Part shown: positions 1-8,969 of the stretch, one piece after another
Position numbering within the stretch: the stretch's first letter is position 1
Layout: every line of letters starts with the position of its first letter
Source: Vibrio sp. PID17_43
Lineage (GTDB): Bacteria; Pseudomonadota; Gammaproteobacteria; Enterobacterales; Vibrionaceae
Direction of reading: 5' to 3'
Assembly: GCF_002608565.1 (NCBI RefSeq)
Contig: NZ_LIXM01000002.1
Coordinates: 124,001-188,000 of the forward strand
Length of the DNA: 64,000 bases
Notes under the pieces: generated by a model
The model's input: only the letters and a program-made list of their open reading frames with translations
Database searches by the model: none
What the model was told of the DNA's origin: nothing
Program-made: the position numbers and the translations under genes

Positions 1-104
1 ATGACAACCTGACTATTCAATTTACCTTAACATAAAGATTCTTTACAAGGACCAATCAGAGGCGTACCTTTATAAATAATTATCTCTACGTAAAGATATT
101 TATT

Positions 105-980
105 ATGAACGTTTTACTCGCTATGATTCCGGCATTTTTTTGGGGCACCACCTACGCTGTAACACAATTTACTTTGCCAGACTGGCCGCCCGTATTGCTG
201 GGCGCCCTACGTGCCTTGCCTGCGGGCCTATTACTATTAGCGGTAAAACCATCGCTACCAAAAAAACAAGATTGGGCCATCTTGCTTGTCTTAGGTGTGA
301 TCAACATCGCCCTCTTCTTTAGTCTTATTTTCGTCATGGCGTTGACACTTCCTTCAGCAATCTCTGGCGTTGGTATGGTCTCGGTGCCTGTATTTGCCAT
401 GATATTTGGTTGGGTAATTTACAAACGACAGCCTAGTCCAATCCAAGCCCGCAGCGGCGCGGCATTAATCGCCTTAGCGTGGTTCTTGTTTGATCCTAGC
501 TCCATCACTCTTAACCCTGTTGGTCTATTCGCGATGCTCTCAGCCATCATGTGCATTGTTATTGGTAGCAGCGTAACTAAATCTTTAGGAACAAGAATAC
601 ATTGGTGGACCGTTCTGACCTGGCAATTAATTTTCGGCGGCATCATCCTTTCGATGGTGGCAGGCCTTTTGGCGAGCTTCAATCCAGAACCGTACCTTCA
701 TGCTGTTCAAAACACATCCATAACGAATATGCTCGGCTTAATGTGGGTTATCATACTCAATACTGCATTAGGCTACGGAATGTACGTTTGGTTACTTCAG
801 CGCATGTCCGTTGTCGACTTCACCTTTGGTGGTATTGCCAACCCTATCGCGGGTATCGTATCAGGTTTATTACTCCTTGGGGAAAGCTTCACCTCACTGC
901 AATATGGCCTAATGGCTGGAATGATCGTGATGTCGTTGACACCTCAATTAGCCATATCAATAAAACAGCGCTGCGCGTAA
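105..980 (+). CDS. EamA/DMT-family inner-membrane transporter
   Basis: A 291-residue protein made almost entirely of hydrophobic helices, consistent with about ten transmembrane segments in two EamA repeats. The N-terminal MIPAFFWGTTY segment is typical of the family. Members export amino acids or other small metabolites from the cytoplasm; the substrate cannot be read from the sequence. The ATG at 105 is the first in frame and lies behind AT-rich DNA. The gene stands alone and ends at a strong hairpin shared with the opposing HdeD-like gene. The family call is firm and the substrate unknown. Confidence 0.85.
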   Translation: MNVLLAMIPAFFWGTTYAVTQFTLPDWPPVLLGALRALPAGLLLLAVKPSLPKKQDWAILLVLGVINIALFFSLIFVMALTLPSAISGVGMVSVPVFAMIFGWVIYKRQPSPIQARSGAALIALAWFLFDPSSITLNPVGLFAMLSAIMCIVIGSSVTKSLGTRIHWWTVLTWQLIFGGIILSMVAGLLASFNPEPYLHAVQNTSITNMLGLMWVIILNTALGYGMYVWLLQRMSVVDFTFGGIANPIAGIVSGLLLLGESFTSLQYGLMAGMIVMSLTPQLAISIKQRCA

Positions 981-986
981 TAACCT

Positions 987-1020
987 GAAAAAAACGCTCA
1001 TTGATTAATGAGCGTTTTTT
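987..1020. terminator. Bidirectional rho-independent terminator
   Basis: A stem containing ACGCTCATT/AATGAGCGT is flanked by a run of A on the left and T on the right, so it can end transcription from both sides. It serves the EamA gene (+) and the HdeD-like gene (-). Confidence 0.85.
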
Positions 1021-1038
1021 ATCGGCATCAATACGATG

Positions 1039-1599
1039 CTATGACAATTTTTTCATTTGCCATCCTATTAAAATAAAGCTAATGCCTTCAATCAACAGAG
1101 ATACGCCAACAAAAACACCTAACAACGTCGTTGAAAATGCAGGATCATCTAACAGCATAAAGAAGTAGCTACCAATAAGCACCGAAATTACCCCACTGAA
1201 TACAATCACATTGCTACTTGGTAATCCTCGGTTAGTTAAACCAAAGAACACGCGAGTAAGACCATTCAATATCATCACAATCACCATCAACATGGTAATT
1301 GTGACTAAGCCTGCGAGTGGTTTAAACAAAATGAATAAACCACCCACAATGTAAAGCAACGCACTCAATACATACCAGAGCTTCTCTTTCCATACATTAA
1401 TGGAAAAAGTGTGATACGCCTGAACTAGACCACTAAGAAAAAGAACCGCCCCAACAATGGTTGAAATCGTCATGCCCGCCACTACAGGCAAGCTCATCGC
1501 TCCGACCCCCATTAGCGAAATAATTACGCCGACGATGACAAAATATTTCCAGCCTTTAGATAAAAACGTAGGTTGCTGTGTTTGATTCGAATTTTCCAT
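1039..1599 (-). CDS. HdeD-family (DUF308) membrane protein
   Basis: A 186-residue protein with about six predicted membrane helices in paired repeats, the pattern of the HdeD/DUF308 family. E. coli HdeD is linked to acid resistance at high cell density; the molecular activity is not known. The chosen start is the ATG at 1599, which has an AAGAGG ribosome site just upstream. An in-frame TTG five codons earlier lies over that site and is less likely. The gene is monocistronic, convergent with the EamA gene, and shares its terminator. A role in acid stress here is inference from the family. Confidence 0.8.
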   Translation of the reverse strand: MENSNQTQQPTFLSKGWKYFVIVGVIISLMGVGAMSLPVVAGMTISTIVGAVLFLSGLVQAYHTFSINVWKEKLWYVLSALLYIVGGLFILFKPLAGLVTITMLMVIVMILNGLTRVFFGLTNRGLPSSNVIVFSGVISVLIGSYFFMLLDDPAFSTTLLGVFVGVSLLIEGISFILIGWQMKKLS

Positions 1600-1863
1600 A
1601 GGATGCCTCTTCAATTAAACGCGAGTCGCTTGTTTAGTCTAGCCCAAGAAAACACCTATGGTTCACAGACTTAACAGAGTTCTCGCATAATTGAATGGTA
1701 ATCCTGTACCACAGGTTCTCCTATACGCTATTTTTGAATAATATGATTCAAGAACATAAGATTAAACCAGTGCAATACCGATAAATTCAGCTTAGGATTA
1801 ACAGCTTTTCTATGGTTTTCAGCCTATATCCCAATCTTTAGGCTCCACTTTGAGGATCACAAT

Positions 1864-3144
1864 TTGCTCGATCATCACATTCGTACTTATATCGCAAAAA
1901 AACTGAGTATCGTCGGTATCAACAGCGATCCTTATGGCATTGAACTCACCACGGTTTTCATTCTGGGTAGCCTCACCGCCGCAGCGATAAGCTACTTATT
2001 AGTACATCACTTAATTGTTCGTTCAGTTAACAACGTCCTTCAAAGAACAAATAAGCCCCTTGCCAAAAGCCTTGAGAAATACGATGTATTGGAAAAACTA
2101 TCATTGTTGACCCCCATTATGGTCTTGGACCTATTTATACCCCTCGCGGTTGGACACTATGATTGGCTTGCTGATCTGCTCGATCGCATCTTAAGTATCT
2201 CTATAATAGTCATCTTTATTTGGATGATTTTTGCTCTTCTCGATGCCCTCAATGACATTGCGACCTTTAAAGGCATCACCAGACGAATGCCCATCAAGAG
2301 CTTTGTTCAACTCATAAAACTGTTTACTTTCTTTGTTGGCAGTGTGGTTTCTTTGTCAATACTGGCCAACGAATCGCCTGTTATCTTCTTATCTGGTTTA
2401 GGTGTCGCAACCGGCTTTGTGATGCTGGTTTTCAAAGATACTATTCTTGGGTTTGTCGCAGGCATTCAACTGTCCGCTAACCGAATGATCAGCTTAAATG
2501 ACTGGATCCAAATGGATGCTTACAGAGCGAACGGCACAGTAGAAGAAATCTCCCTGACAACAGTAAAAGTAAGAAACTTCGACAATACGGTCAGCATGCT
2601 TCCCGCCTATGCTCTGGTACAAAATGCGTTTATCAACTGGCAAGGTATGTCTGATTCTGGCGGTCGTCGAATCGAACGTTCAGTGAACATTGACGTGACG
2701 TCTATCCGATTTGTATCAGATGAAGAGATTGAAAAGCTGAAAAGTATCAGAATCTTACGTCAGTATATTTATGAAAAAACTCGAGAGATTAATGAATATA
2801 ATGACGAGTTAGGTGATGAGCCTGAGTTTGGTAACATTCGGCAATTGACCAATTTGGGTATGTTTCGCGCCTATATTAATGCTTATCTACGGGCCAATAA
2901 GGATATCCATCAGTACATGCTGCTTATGGTCCGCCAACTGGAACCAACTCCGGAAGGCATTCCACTTCAAATATACGCATTCAGCAACAACACCGACTGG
3001 GCATACTACGAAGGCGTACAAGCAGATTTATTTGACCATATATACGCCATCATGCCCCTGTTTGGTCTGCGTCCATACCAAAGACTCACCAGCAACGACA
3101 CCGTTCAAATGACAGCGTCTAACGTGGCTCAAACGACACAGTAA
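1864..3144 (+). CDS. MscS-family mechanosensitive channel (YbdG-like)
   Basis: A 426-residue protein with about five N-terminal membrane helices followed by the conserved MscS pore helix and beta domain. The segment around residues 175-215 (GLGVATGFVMLVFKDTILG, then NDWIQM) is the diagnostic pore-lining region. The length and layout match the YbdG/MscM type better than short MscS. Such channels open under membrane tension to relieve hypo-osmotic shock. The start is a TTG with GAGG about ten bases upstream; no better ATG is near. The gene is monocistronic and ends at a hairpin before the opposing pseudogene. Confidence 0.88.
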   Translation: MLDHHIRTYIAKKLSIVGINSDPYGIELTTVFILGSLTAAAISYLLVHHLIVRSVNNVLQRTNKPLAKSLEKYDVLEKLSLLTPIMVLDLFIPLAVGHYDWLADLLDRILSISIIVIFIWMIFALLDALNDIATFKGITRRMPIKSFVQLIKLFTFFVGSVVSLSILANESPVIFLSGLGVATGFVMLVFKDTILGFVAGIQLSANRMISLNDWIQMDAYRANGTVEEISLTTVKVRNFDNTVSMLPAYALVQNAFINWQGMSDSGGRRIERSVNIDVTSIRFVSDEEIEKLKSIRILRQYIYEKTREINEYNDELGDEPEFGNIRQLTNLGMFRAYINAYLRANKDIHQYMLLMVRQLEPTPEGIPLQIYAFSNNTDWAYYEGVQADLFDHIYAIMPLFGLRPYQRLTSNDTVQMTASNVAQTTQ

Positions 3145-3148
3145 ATAC

Positions 3149-3188
3149 AAAAAAAAGAGATAGATATATGAGTCTATCTCTTCTTTCT
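3149..3188. terminator. Hairpin terminator between convergent genes
   Basis: The stem AAGAGATAGA/TCTATCTCTT lies between the MscS-like gene and the choloylglycine-hydrolase pseudogene. A long A run on the left serves the minus strand and a T-rich stretch on the right serves the plus strand. Confidence 0.7.
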
Positions 3189-3201
3189 AATTTGCGACTT
3201 G

Positions 3202-4297
3202 TTATGGTGTCACGTCTTCAACAGTAAACGAGCCATTATCTAGTTTACGTTTCACTTCTTGTTTTTGGTTGAAGTCGATATTGTTTAAATCCACCTTTTT
3301 AATTCGACTATCGTTCATGGTTTTATAGTAAAATACACCATTACCCTGATCGATAACCGACGTCCATTGAGTGGCACTTGGCAGATCAGGGATGTGTTCA
3401 CGATACTCAGGACTAAACTCTGTACCAATTGGAATATCGAAGTTATTCAAGATATGGAACGCTTGTGATACTGCAGCTTCAGACGTCTTCGATTTTGGCG
3501 CTGTATTGACAAAGAATGCCGCGCGCACAAAGCGCGATGGAGGCGTAATGTCACCCGGCAATCCTATAAAGCCAGAACCAACACCGAAGGACTTAGCTTT
3601 AACACCACCAAAGTTCATTGGCTTACTCGCCCCCGGCTCAAGATGAATATAGTTATTCAAATTTTCTACATGCCACGGAAAGCCAGGTGAGTTCGTTAAA
3701 ACACCAACTTCATTCTCGTAAATATGTACTTTACCTTGGTCAATGATCTCGATAACAATATTTTTACCGGTTCTATCCGTAACACGCCAGTGTGCAGTAG
3801 GAGAAGGCTGCCCTTTGTCATCAATGAATACAGGTACAATGTCAATGTTTTGTAGCCCAGCTTTAACTTCATCTACCGTCTTATACTGAGACAGCATCCA
3901 ACGTACGAAATCCATATCGGTAATGCTATTCGCCCGTTCATTTGGGTCATAAGCTTTTAACGAGCCATAACCTTTAAAATAAAACAAACCTGCGGTTAAC
4001 CCTTCTTCATTCACCCCTTCAGCGATGAAGCGATCATCACTGACCGAAATACCGACAAAGCCATAATTACTCTCAGCTCAGTCCTTGTTTTTTGTCTGGC
4101 ATCGTAGAAACGAATGTATATTTTCTCGGTGCAACAATGAGTTTACTGTTGAGGTCATACTCTCCCCATTCAATTGTCCGGGCATGAATCTGATCATTAT
4201 CTGAGGTTGAGAGTGATATACCAGTACAAGCACTTGCGGCGGCTACCGCACCTGCAGATAACGTAATGGCAAGAAGTGTTTTCTTTAGCATTTTCAT
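3202..4297 (-). pseudogene. Choloylglycine hydrolase-family (linear amide C-N hydrolase) gene, frameshifted
   Basis: Two reading frames together make one Ntn-hydrolase of the bile-salt hydrolase/penicillin V acylase family. The N-terminal part (4073-4297) has a signal peptide ending in ASA followed by Cys24, the expected mature N-terminal nucleophile, and an HARTIEW motif. It stops at a TGA after the residues QGLS. The rest (from about 4066 down to 3202) continues in another frame with SNYGFVGIS, then VNEEGL, and runs to a normal C-terminus. The junction near 4066-4076 reads as if two bases were lost from a tryptophan-containing codon pair. The family cleaves amide bonds such as conjugated bile salts or acyl-homoserine lactones. 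A sequencing error cannot be excluded. Confidence 0.82.
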
Positions 4298-4453
4298 TCC
4301 ACCTAATAAGGTAACACTTGCCGATTGTAGTCCCTTTTTGTGAAGTTACCATTCTGCGTATTTAAGGCTAAAGGTAAAACATGACAATATTCCCCACCTT
4401 TTATATGGAAATATCTTTCAATTAGAACAACACTATAAAAAAAGGAGGACGCA

Positions 4454-5383
4454 ATGAAAGAGTTTAAAAATGTTCTGTTCGTCAACCATGGATTGGAAGG
4501 TAAAAGCCATGGCCTGGTCCAAGCTATCCAACTAGCCGAGAACAACCAAGCAAGCCTAAAGGGATTAGTTGTCTGCCCATCTTTGCCTACTAGCATGATT
4601 AATTATGAAGCGAATTATGAGCAATCCTTAATCAACTCGTTAGCTGACAACATGAAAGAGTTGCAAACCAAAGCCGGAGCGTCACCTCACCCTTTCCCAA
4701 TTGAAATTGAGAGTGGCAGCTACCCTGCGGTTCGGATTATCCGTTCAGTATGTCGCCATAAATACGATCTACTCATCAAAGATGCTGAGCCCCTTGATGA
4801 TGATAGCAAAGGCTTCAAAGCGTTAGATATGAAGTTGCTACGTAAATGTCCATGTCCGGTTTGGCTAAATAAAGAGACCGGCAAAGCGCCAAGTAACATG
4901 CATGTTGCTGTTGCTATTGACCCGACGATTACTGCACCCGAGGAGCAAGGGCTAGCCATACGTTTGCTTCAGCTTGCCCGCACTGTCGCCGATAGCTGTG
5001 ATGGCACACTACATATCGTCTCTTGCTGGGATTTTCAGCTTGAGAACTATCTAAGACACCACATCTGGATTCAAGTGGAAGATAAAGTACTTGATGAGCA
5101 AGTGGAGGCAGAAAAAACGACACACCGAGCGGCACTGGATGCATTAATAGATAAATCAGGCATCAAAGGAGACACTGTCATACATCATATCCACGGCACC
5201 CCTGATGATGAAATCCCTCATTGGGTCGATGAGCAGAATATTGATGTATTAGTCATGGGGACCGTTGCACGCTCAGGAATCCAAGGGTTATTAGTCGGCA
5301 ATACTGCAGAAAATATCTTCCAAACCATCAACTGCTCTTTAGTTGTACTTAAGCCTAGTGGCTTTGTTTCGCCTATTCAGTAG
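4454..5383 (+). CDS. Tandem-domain universal stress protein (UspE-like)
   Basis: A 309-residue cytoplasmic protein with two Usp domains (about residues 1-140 and 150-305). The second keeps a glycine-rich nucleotide-loop signature (GTVARSG followed by GNTAE near residues 265-285), and the first ends in LLRKCPCPVWL, the usual end of a Usp repeat. UspE-type proteins are linked to survival of oxidative and starvation stress. A very strong AAAGGAGG ribosome site precedes the ATG. The gene is alone between the choloylglycine-hydrolase pseudogene and the tRNA genes and has its own terminator. It may be a paralogue and not the core uspE, so no symbol is given. Confidence 0.85.
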   Translation: MKEFKNVLFVNHGLEGKSHGLVQAIQLAENNQASLKGLVVCPSLPTSMINYEANYEQSLINSLADNMKELQTKAGASPHPFPIEIESGSYPAVRIIRSVCRHKYDLLIKDAEPLDDDSKGFKALDMKLLRKCPCPVWLNKETGKAPSNMHVAVAIDPTITAPEEQGLAIRLLQLARTVADSCDGTLHIVSCWDFQLENYLRHHIWIQVEDKVLDEQVEAEKTTHRAALDALIDKSGIKGDTVIHHIHGTPDDEIPHWVDEQNIDVLVMGTVARSGIQGLLVGNTAENIFQTINCSLVVLKPSGFVSPIQ

Positions 5384-5426
5384 CGAAAGCTAAGAGAAGT
5401 AGCAGCATTACATTCGTAATAGACAC

Positions 5427-5456
5427 AAAAAAGCCCGCACAAGTGCGGGCTTTTTT
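5427..5456. terminator. Rho-independent terminator after the UspE-like gene
   Basis: The stem GCCCGCAC/GTGCGGGC has A6 before it and T6 after it. It ends the usp transcript on the plus strand and can stop tRNA read-through on the minus strand. Confidence 0.88.
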
Positions 5457-5483
5457 GCTATATGACGTATTCATATAAAAATT

Positions 5484-5560
5484 TGGTGGGTCCGACCAGA
5501 TTCGAACTGGTGACCCCTACCATGTCAAGGTAGTACTCTAACCAACTGAGCTACGGACCC
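5484..5560 (-). tRNA. tRNA-Val (GAC)
   Basis: A complete 77-nt cloverleaf including an encoded CCA. The acceptor stem GGGTCCG pairs with CGGACCC. The anticodon stem CTACC/GGTAG encloses the loop TTGACAT, giving anticodon GAC. The T arm contains GTTCGAATC. It is the downstream member of a tandem pair with the next tRNA. Confidence 0.97.
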
Positions 5561-5589
5561 AAATTTTATTCCTAACCATTCAAGTTGAA

Positions 5590-5666
5590 TGGTGCGTCCG
5601 AGTGGACTCGAACCACCGACCTCCGCCATGTCAAGGCGATACTCTAACCAGCTGAGCTACGGACGC
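5590..5666 (-). tRNA. tRNA-Val (GAC), second copy
   Basis: A 77-nt cloverleaf with encoded CCA, acceptor GCGTCCG/CGGACGC and anticodon loop TTGACAT (anticodon GAC). It differs from its neighbour in the acceptor, anticodon and T stems, so the pair are diverged isoacceptors and not an exact duplicate. They are 29 bases apart and probably share one precursor transcript. Confidence 0.97.
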
Positions 5667-5846
5667 ATTTCTCTGGAACGAGAGGGATATTATCCATATA
5701 CCATCAGCGGTGCAAGCAGAAATTTATGAACTTTGAATCGTTTGGCGAAATTCTAAACTCAAGCCCTGTTTTTAGACGAATTTATCAGCAATTGCAGCCA
5801 CTTAACGCTCTAAAAGTGTGATCTATGCAGCTTTTAGTCATTCCTG

Positions 5847-6185
5847 TTAATTATCGTATGGCACTTGGCTCAACATCCACATCTGCAAAGTTTGCGAAAC
5901 ATTAGGGCAAAAACCAAAAAGGATCTGATATTTCGGCGTAAAAGGCTCACCAATGTAGGTCGTACGAATCAACTCACCGGTTTTAAGATCAACCTGAGTG
6001 CTGACTCGTCCTTTAAAGTTTTGAAAAATCAAAAACTGCTCACTTTGATAGACCATCTGCTCATAGTAATACAAAAAATGATCTTGTGGTGTGTCGGTCA
6101 ACTGGCACTTTAATGGCTTCAAATTTGGTATCGCGTTGGCATTTAGCGCAACCAGCAGTACTAAAAAACCCCATCCATATCGCAT
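5847..6185 (-). CDS. Small exported protein of unknown function
   Basis: A 112-residue protein whose first 18 or so residues form a classical signal peptide (a hydrophobic stretch ending in ANA). The mature part has three cysteines (near residues 27, 94 and at the GFCPN segment), suggesting a periplasmic disulfide protein. I do not recognise a domain. It is transcribed towards the tRNAs. The DUF2726 gene upstream on the same strand ends at its own hairpin, so this gene is probably a separate unit. Confidence 0.65.
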   Translation of the reverse strand: MRYGWGFLVLLVALNANAIPNLKPLKCQLTDTPQDHFLYYYEQMVYQSEQFLIFQNFKGRVSTQVDLKTGELIRTTYIGEPFTPKYQILFGFCPNVSQTLQMWMLSQVPYDN

Positions 6186-6257
6186 TGTTATACCCTATTC
6201 TTCTTTCTTTAACAAAGTATAGGAGCTAACTAAGCAACGTGGATGATATACAGAAAC

Positions 6258-6291
6258 GAAAAAGGCTTTAACCCACCGGAGCTAAAGCCTT
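6258..6291 (-). terminator. Terminator of the DUF2726 gene
   Basis: On the minus strand AAGGCTTTA pairs with TAAAGCCTT and is followed by a T-rich run, 30 bases past the stop codon at 6321. Confidence 0.75.
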
Positions 6292-6320
6292 AACTCTAGT
6301 TACCTCACCGCGAAGCCTAC

Positions 6321-6980
6321 TTATTCATCCGATTCAAACACGACATTGTAATTTTCGGTATAGGTACAGTTTGACTGTCGGCTACAAGTAAAAAAGCGGC
6401 GGCCTTTAAACTCACCTTGGTTTGCTGTTTTGATGACCATCGGACTGCCACACTTCTTACAAAAGCGAATTTCTTTGTCAGGCTCGATTAAGTCAATATG
6501 TGCAGCCAATAGACGACGCAGTCGCCCTACCTGATAGCTGTGCTTCACCGACGCGCCAATGAGTGGCAAATTTGCGGTTTTACACACATGCATTAACAGT
6601 TTTTGACGTTCAATTTTGCCTTTGTGTAACTGTTGCCCATTGTCCAGTTCAATAATGACACGTGGCTGTAGAGTGCGAGGGTCGCAAATCACATAATCAA
6701 AGTAGCTTCGGGAGATTCGATTGCTAGCGATAAATAGCTGCTTTTTGTTTTTTATGTCTTTCGGCGCAATCAAACTTGCCATATTAACTTTAGAGAACAC
6801 CACCGCGTGCTCACCCACAGCAGCTCTCAATGCATTGAAAAATGCGCCTTCTTGCCCATTTAAGAGTGGCCCTTTAGAGCGATATGGATAGTCACGAGTG
6901 TCATCATGTTTGATCACGTACTTTTGAATGATAAAAAAGAAAACAACCAAAAGAACAACAATGATAAAGATGTTGGTCAT
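6321..6980 (-). CDS. Membrane-anchored DUF2726 protein with C4 zinc finger
   Basis: A 219-residue protein. Residues 4-22 form one membrane helix. Residues 45-165 match the DUF2726 fold, a nuclease-like module with the core motif VIIELDNGQQLHK. The C-terminus holds a topoisomerase-type zinc ribbon with CxxC (FCKKC) and a second pair (FFTCSRQSNC). The combination suggests nucleic-acid binding near the membrane; no activity is established. The ATG at 6980 is the only good start. It is separated from the maiA operon by 254 bases with no gene. Confidence 0.8.
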   Translation of the reverse strand: MTNIFIIVVLLVVFFFIIQKYVIKHDDTRDYPYRSKGPLLNGQEGAFFNALRAAVGEHAVVFSKVNMASLIAPKDIKNKKQLFIASNRISRSYFDYVICDPRTLQPRVIIELDNGQQLHKGKIERQKLLMHVCKTANLPLIGASVKHSYQVGRLRRLLAAHIDLIEPDKEIRFCKKCGSPMVIKTANQGEFKGRRFFTCSRQSNCTYTENYNVVFESDE

Positions 6981-7185
6981 AGATAATAAGCGCCTAAAAC
7001 AACGAGTTGCTCAGAGCCTAAAGGGAAAACGCAGCCAGAGCAACAAAACCATAAATTTGCGCGAGAATGGTAACAGAGTACCAAGCACTTTTGGCACCAG
7101 TGGATATGCGAAAGCGGTAAGTTTGCCGAAATTTATTTTATCTGGAACCAAAGTTATCGATACATCGCCTTGCTAGTACCAATCG

Positions 7186-7214
7186 GCCTAATCAAAATTC
7201 GAACACGGTTAGGC
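7186..7214 (-). terminator. Weak hairpin after the homogentisate operon
   Basis: GGCCTAA and TTAGGCC form a stem around a 17-base loop just past the end of maiA. There is no clear U tract, so this may be an imperfect terminator or an mRNA 3' stabiliser. Confidence 0.35.
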
Positions 7215-7234
7215 CTTGCATAACTCAAATCAGG

Positions 7235-7903
7235 TTAGCGGTTGGCATCGGATTGATGTTCTGGCATGGCATCAATGAACGCTGGCAGTTGATTGCACGC
7301 CTCTACAATAGAATTGATGAGCGGATAAGGCGACATATCCAAGCCAAAACGAAGCGCATTATAGACTTGCGGCACCAAACAGATATCCACAATACAAGGC
7401 CAATCCGTGACACTGTAGATACTGTCTCCGTATAATTGTCGATGCTTGTCTAGCTTCTCTTCTAATGCCAAGAAGCCTTGTTTCATCCAATGATGAATCC
7501 ATTCTATTTTCATTTCTTGATCACAAGATAGTCTTCCTTCCAAGTACTGCAATACCCGCAAGTTGTTTAATGGATGAATCTCCATCGCAATATCCTGCGC
7601 CATCGCGAGCGCCTGATAACGTAATGGTATCTGCAGGGGAATCACGGAAGTATCGGAATAGCGCTCATCAAGGTACTGAATAATGGCGAGCGACTGATTG
7701 ATGCGAACCTCACCATCCACCAGCATTGGGACTAATTCCGATGGATTGAGAGCGTGATACTCTACGCTGTGTTGCTCGCCTCCATTACGTACGAGATGTA
7801 CTGACTTTGATTGATACTTAAGGTTTTTTAAGTTCAAACAAAGGCGAACCCGATAAGCAGCCGAAGATCGCCAATAGCCGTAAAGCGTCATGTTATCGCT
7901 CAT
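7235..7903 (-). CDS. maiA: Maleylacetoacetate isomerase
   Basis: A 222-residue zeta-class glutathione S-transferase that converts maleylacetoacetate to fumarylacetoacetate. The N-terminal thioredoxin domain carries YWRSSAAYRVR, the SSAAYR signature of the zeta class at the glutathione site, then the NPSELVPMLVDG and NQSLAIIQYLDE motifs. The helical C-domain includes DICLVPQVYNA. The ATG at 7903 was chosen because it has a GAGAGAAG ribosome site; a longer frame would run into fahA. It is the last gene of the operon, 19 bases after fahA. Confidence 0.95.
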   Translation of the reverse strand: MSDNMTLYGYWRSSAAYRVRLCLNLKNLKYQSKSVHLVRNGGEQHSVEYHALNPSELVPMLVDGEVRINQSLAIIQYLDERYSDTSVIPLQIPLRYQALAMAQDIAMEIHPLNNLRVLQYLEGRLSCDQEMKIEWIHHWMKQGFLALEEKLDKHRQLYGDSIYSVTDWPCIVDICLVPQVYNALRFGLDMSPYPLINSIVEACNQLPAFIDAMPEHQSDANR

Positions 7904-7922
7904 TCTTCTCTCGCCCAATTCA

Positions 7923-8960
7923 TCAATGTTTAAGATACTGACTGACTTGCTGATTAATTGAGCCAAAAATGTTATTACCTTCCGCATCGAACATTTCAAG
8001 CTTAATTGAATCGCCAAAAGACATAAAACCAGTAGACGGTTTGCCGTCGCGAATGGTTTCAATCATCCGTACTTCCGCGATACATGAGTACCCTACGCCA
8101 CCTTCTTCAATGGATGTGCCGTATTCAGTGCCTTGCTTGTTTGACACTGTGCCAGAACCGATGATTGCACCAGCCGACAACGGGCGAGTTTTTGTCGCAT
8201 GGACTATCAAATCAGCAAAGTCGAATGTCATATCAATACCTGCGTTCGGGCGACCAAAAGGCTTACCGTTATAGGTTGAAACCAAGGGCAAGTGCACCTT
8301 ATTCTCATACCATGCGTCACCCAACTCGTCCGGTGTGACTGCGACTGGCGAGAATGCCGAAGAAGGTTTAGATTGGAAGAAGCCGAAACCTTTAGCCAGT
8401 TCAGCCGGAATAATTCCACGTAGCGAAACATCGTTAACCAACATGATTAGACGAACCAACTCCTGTGCCTCTGCAATGCTCGCTCCCATTGGCACATCAC
8501 CAGTAATGACTGCCACTTCACCTTCAAAATCAATCCCCCACTCGTCACTGGCAAACTCTATGTTGTCACATGGGCCTATGAATGCATCTGAACCACCTTG
8601 GTACATCAAAGGATCCGTCCAAAAGCTTTCGGGCATTTCTGCACCGCGGGCTTTACGAACCAGCTCGACGTGGTTAACGTAAGCGCTGCCATCCGCCCAT
8701 TGATAAGCGCGAGGCAAAGGTGATTCGTAATAATGAGATTCAAACTCTTCACTGGCTACGACTGAGCCACCATTTAGCGCAGCGTAGAGCTCCTCTAATT
8801 GAGGCGACACTTTATCCCAATTATCCAGTGCGACTTGCATGGTGGGCGCTAAGTGCATTTCATGGAAAATATCTGTCGCAGAGACACACTGTGTTAAATC
8901 TTTGCTCACGACCATTAACTGGCCATCACGAGTGCCATTTTTCTTGGTTGCTAATTTCAT
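7923..8960 (-). CDS. fahA: Fumarylacetoacetate hydrolase
   Basis: A 345-residue enzyme that splits fumarylacetoacetate into fumarate and acetoacetate, the last step of homogentisate breakdown. The metal- and substrate-site motifs are visible: DFEGEVAVI (near residue 145), NDVSLR and GFGFFQSKP (residues 175-200), and GAIIGSGTVSN (around 265-275). A ribosome site (AAGGG) lies just before the ATG. Only nine bases separate it from the end of hmgA, so the two are surely co-transcribed. Confidence 0.95.
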   Translation of the reverse strand: MKLATKKNGTRDGQLMVVSKDLTQCVSATDIFHEMHLAPTMQVALDNWDKVSPQLEELYAALNGGSVVASEEFESHYYESPLPRAYQWADGSAYVNHVELVRKARGAEMPESFWTDPLMYQGGSDAFIGPCDNIEFASDEWGIDFEGEVAVITGDVPMGASIAEAQELVRLIMLVNDVSLRGIIPAELAKGFGFFQSKPSSAFSPVAVTPDELGDAWYENKVHLPLVSTYNGKPFGRPNAGIDMTFDFADLIVHATKTRPLSAGAIIGSGTVSNKQGTEYGTSIEEGGVGYSCIAEVRMIETIRDGKPSTGFMSFGDSIKLEMFDAEGNNIFGSINQQVSQYLKH

Positions 8961-8969
8961 CCTTGTCCC

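Noticed and set aside
5484..5666. tRNA-Val pair as a site of integrated element
   Set aside because: Both tRNAs are intact and the flanking genes are ordinary; no integrase or duplicated 3' tRNA end is nearby.
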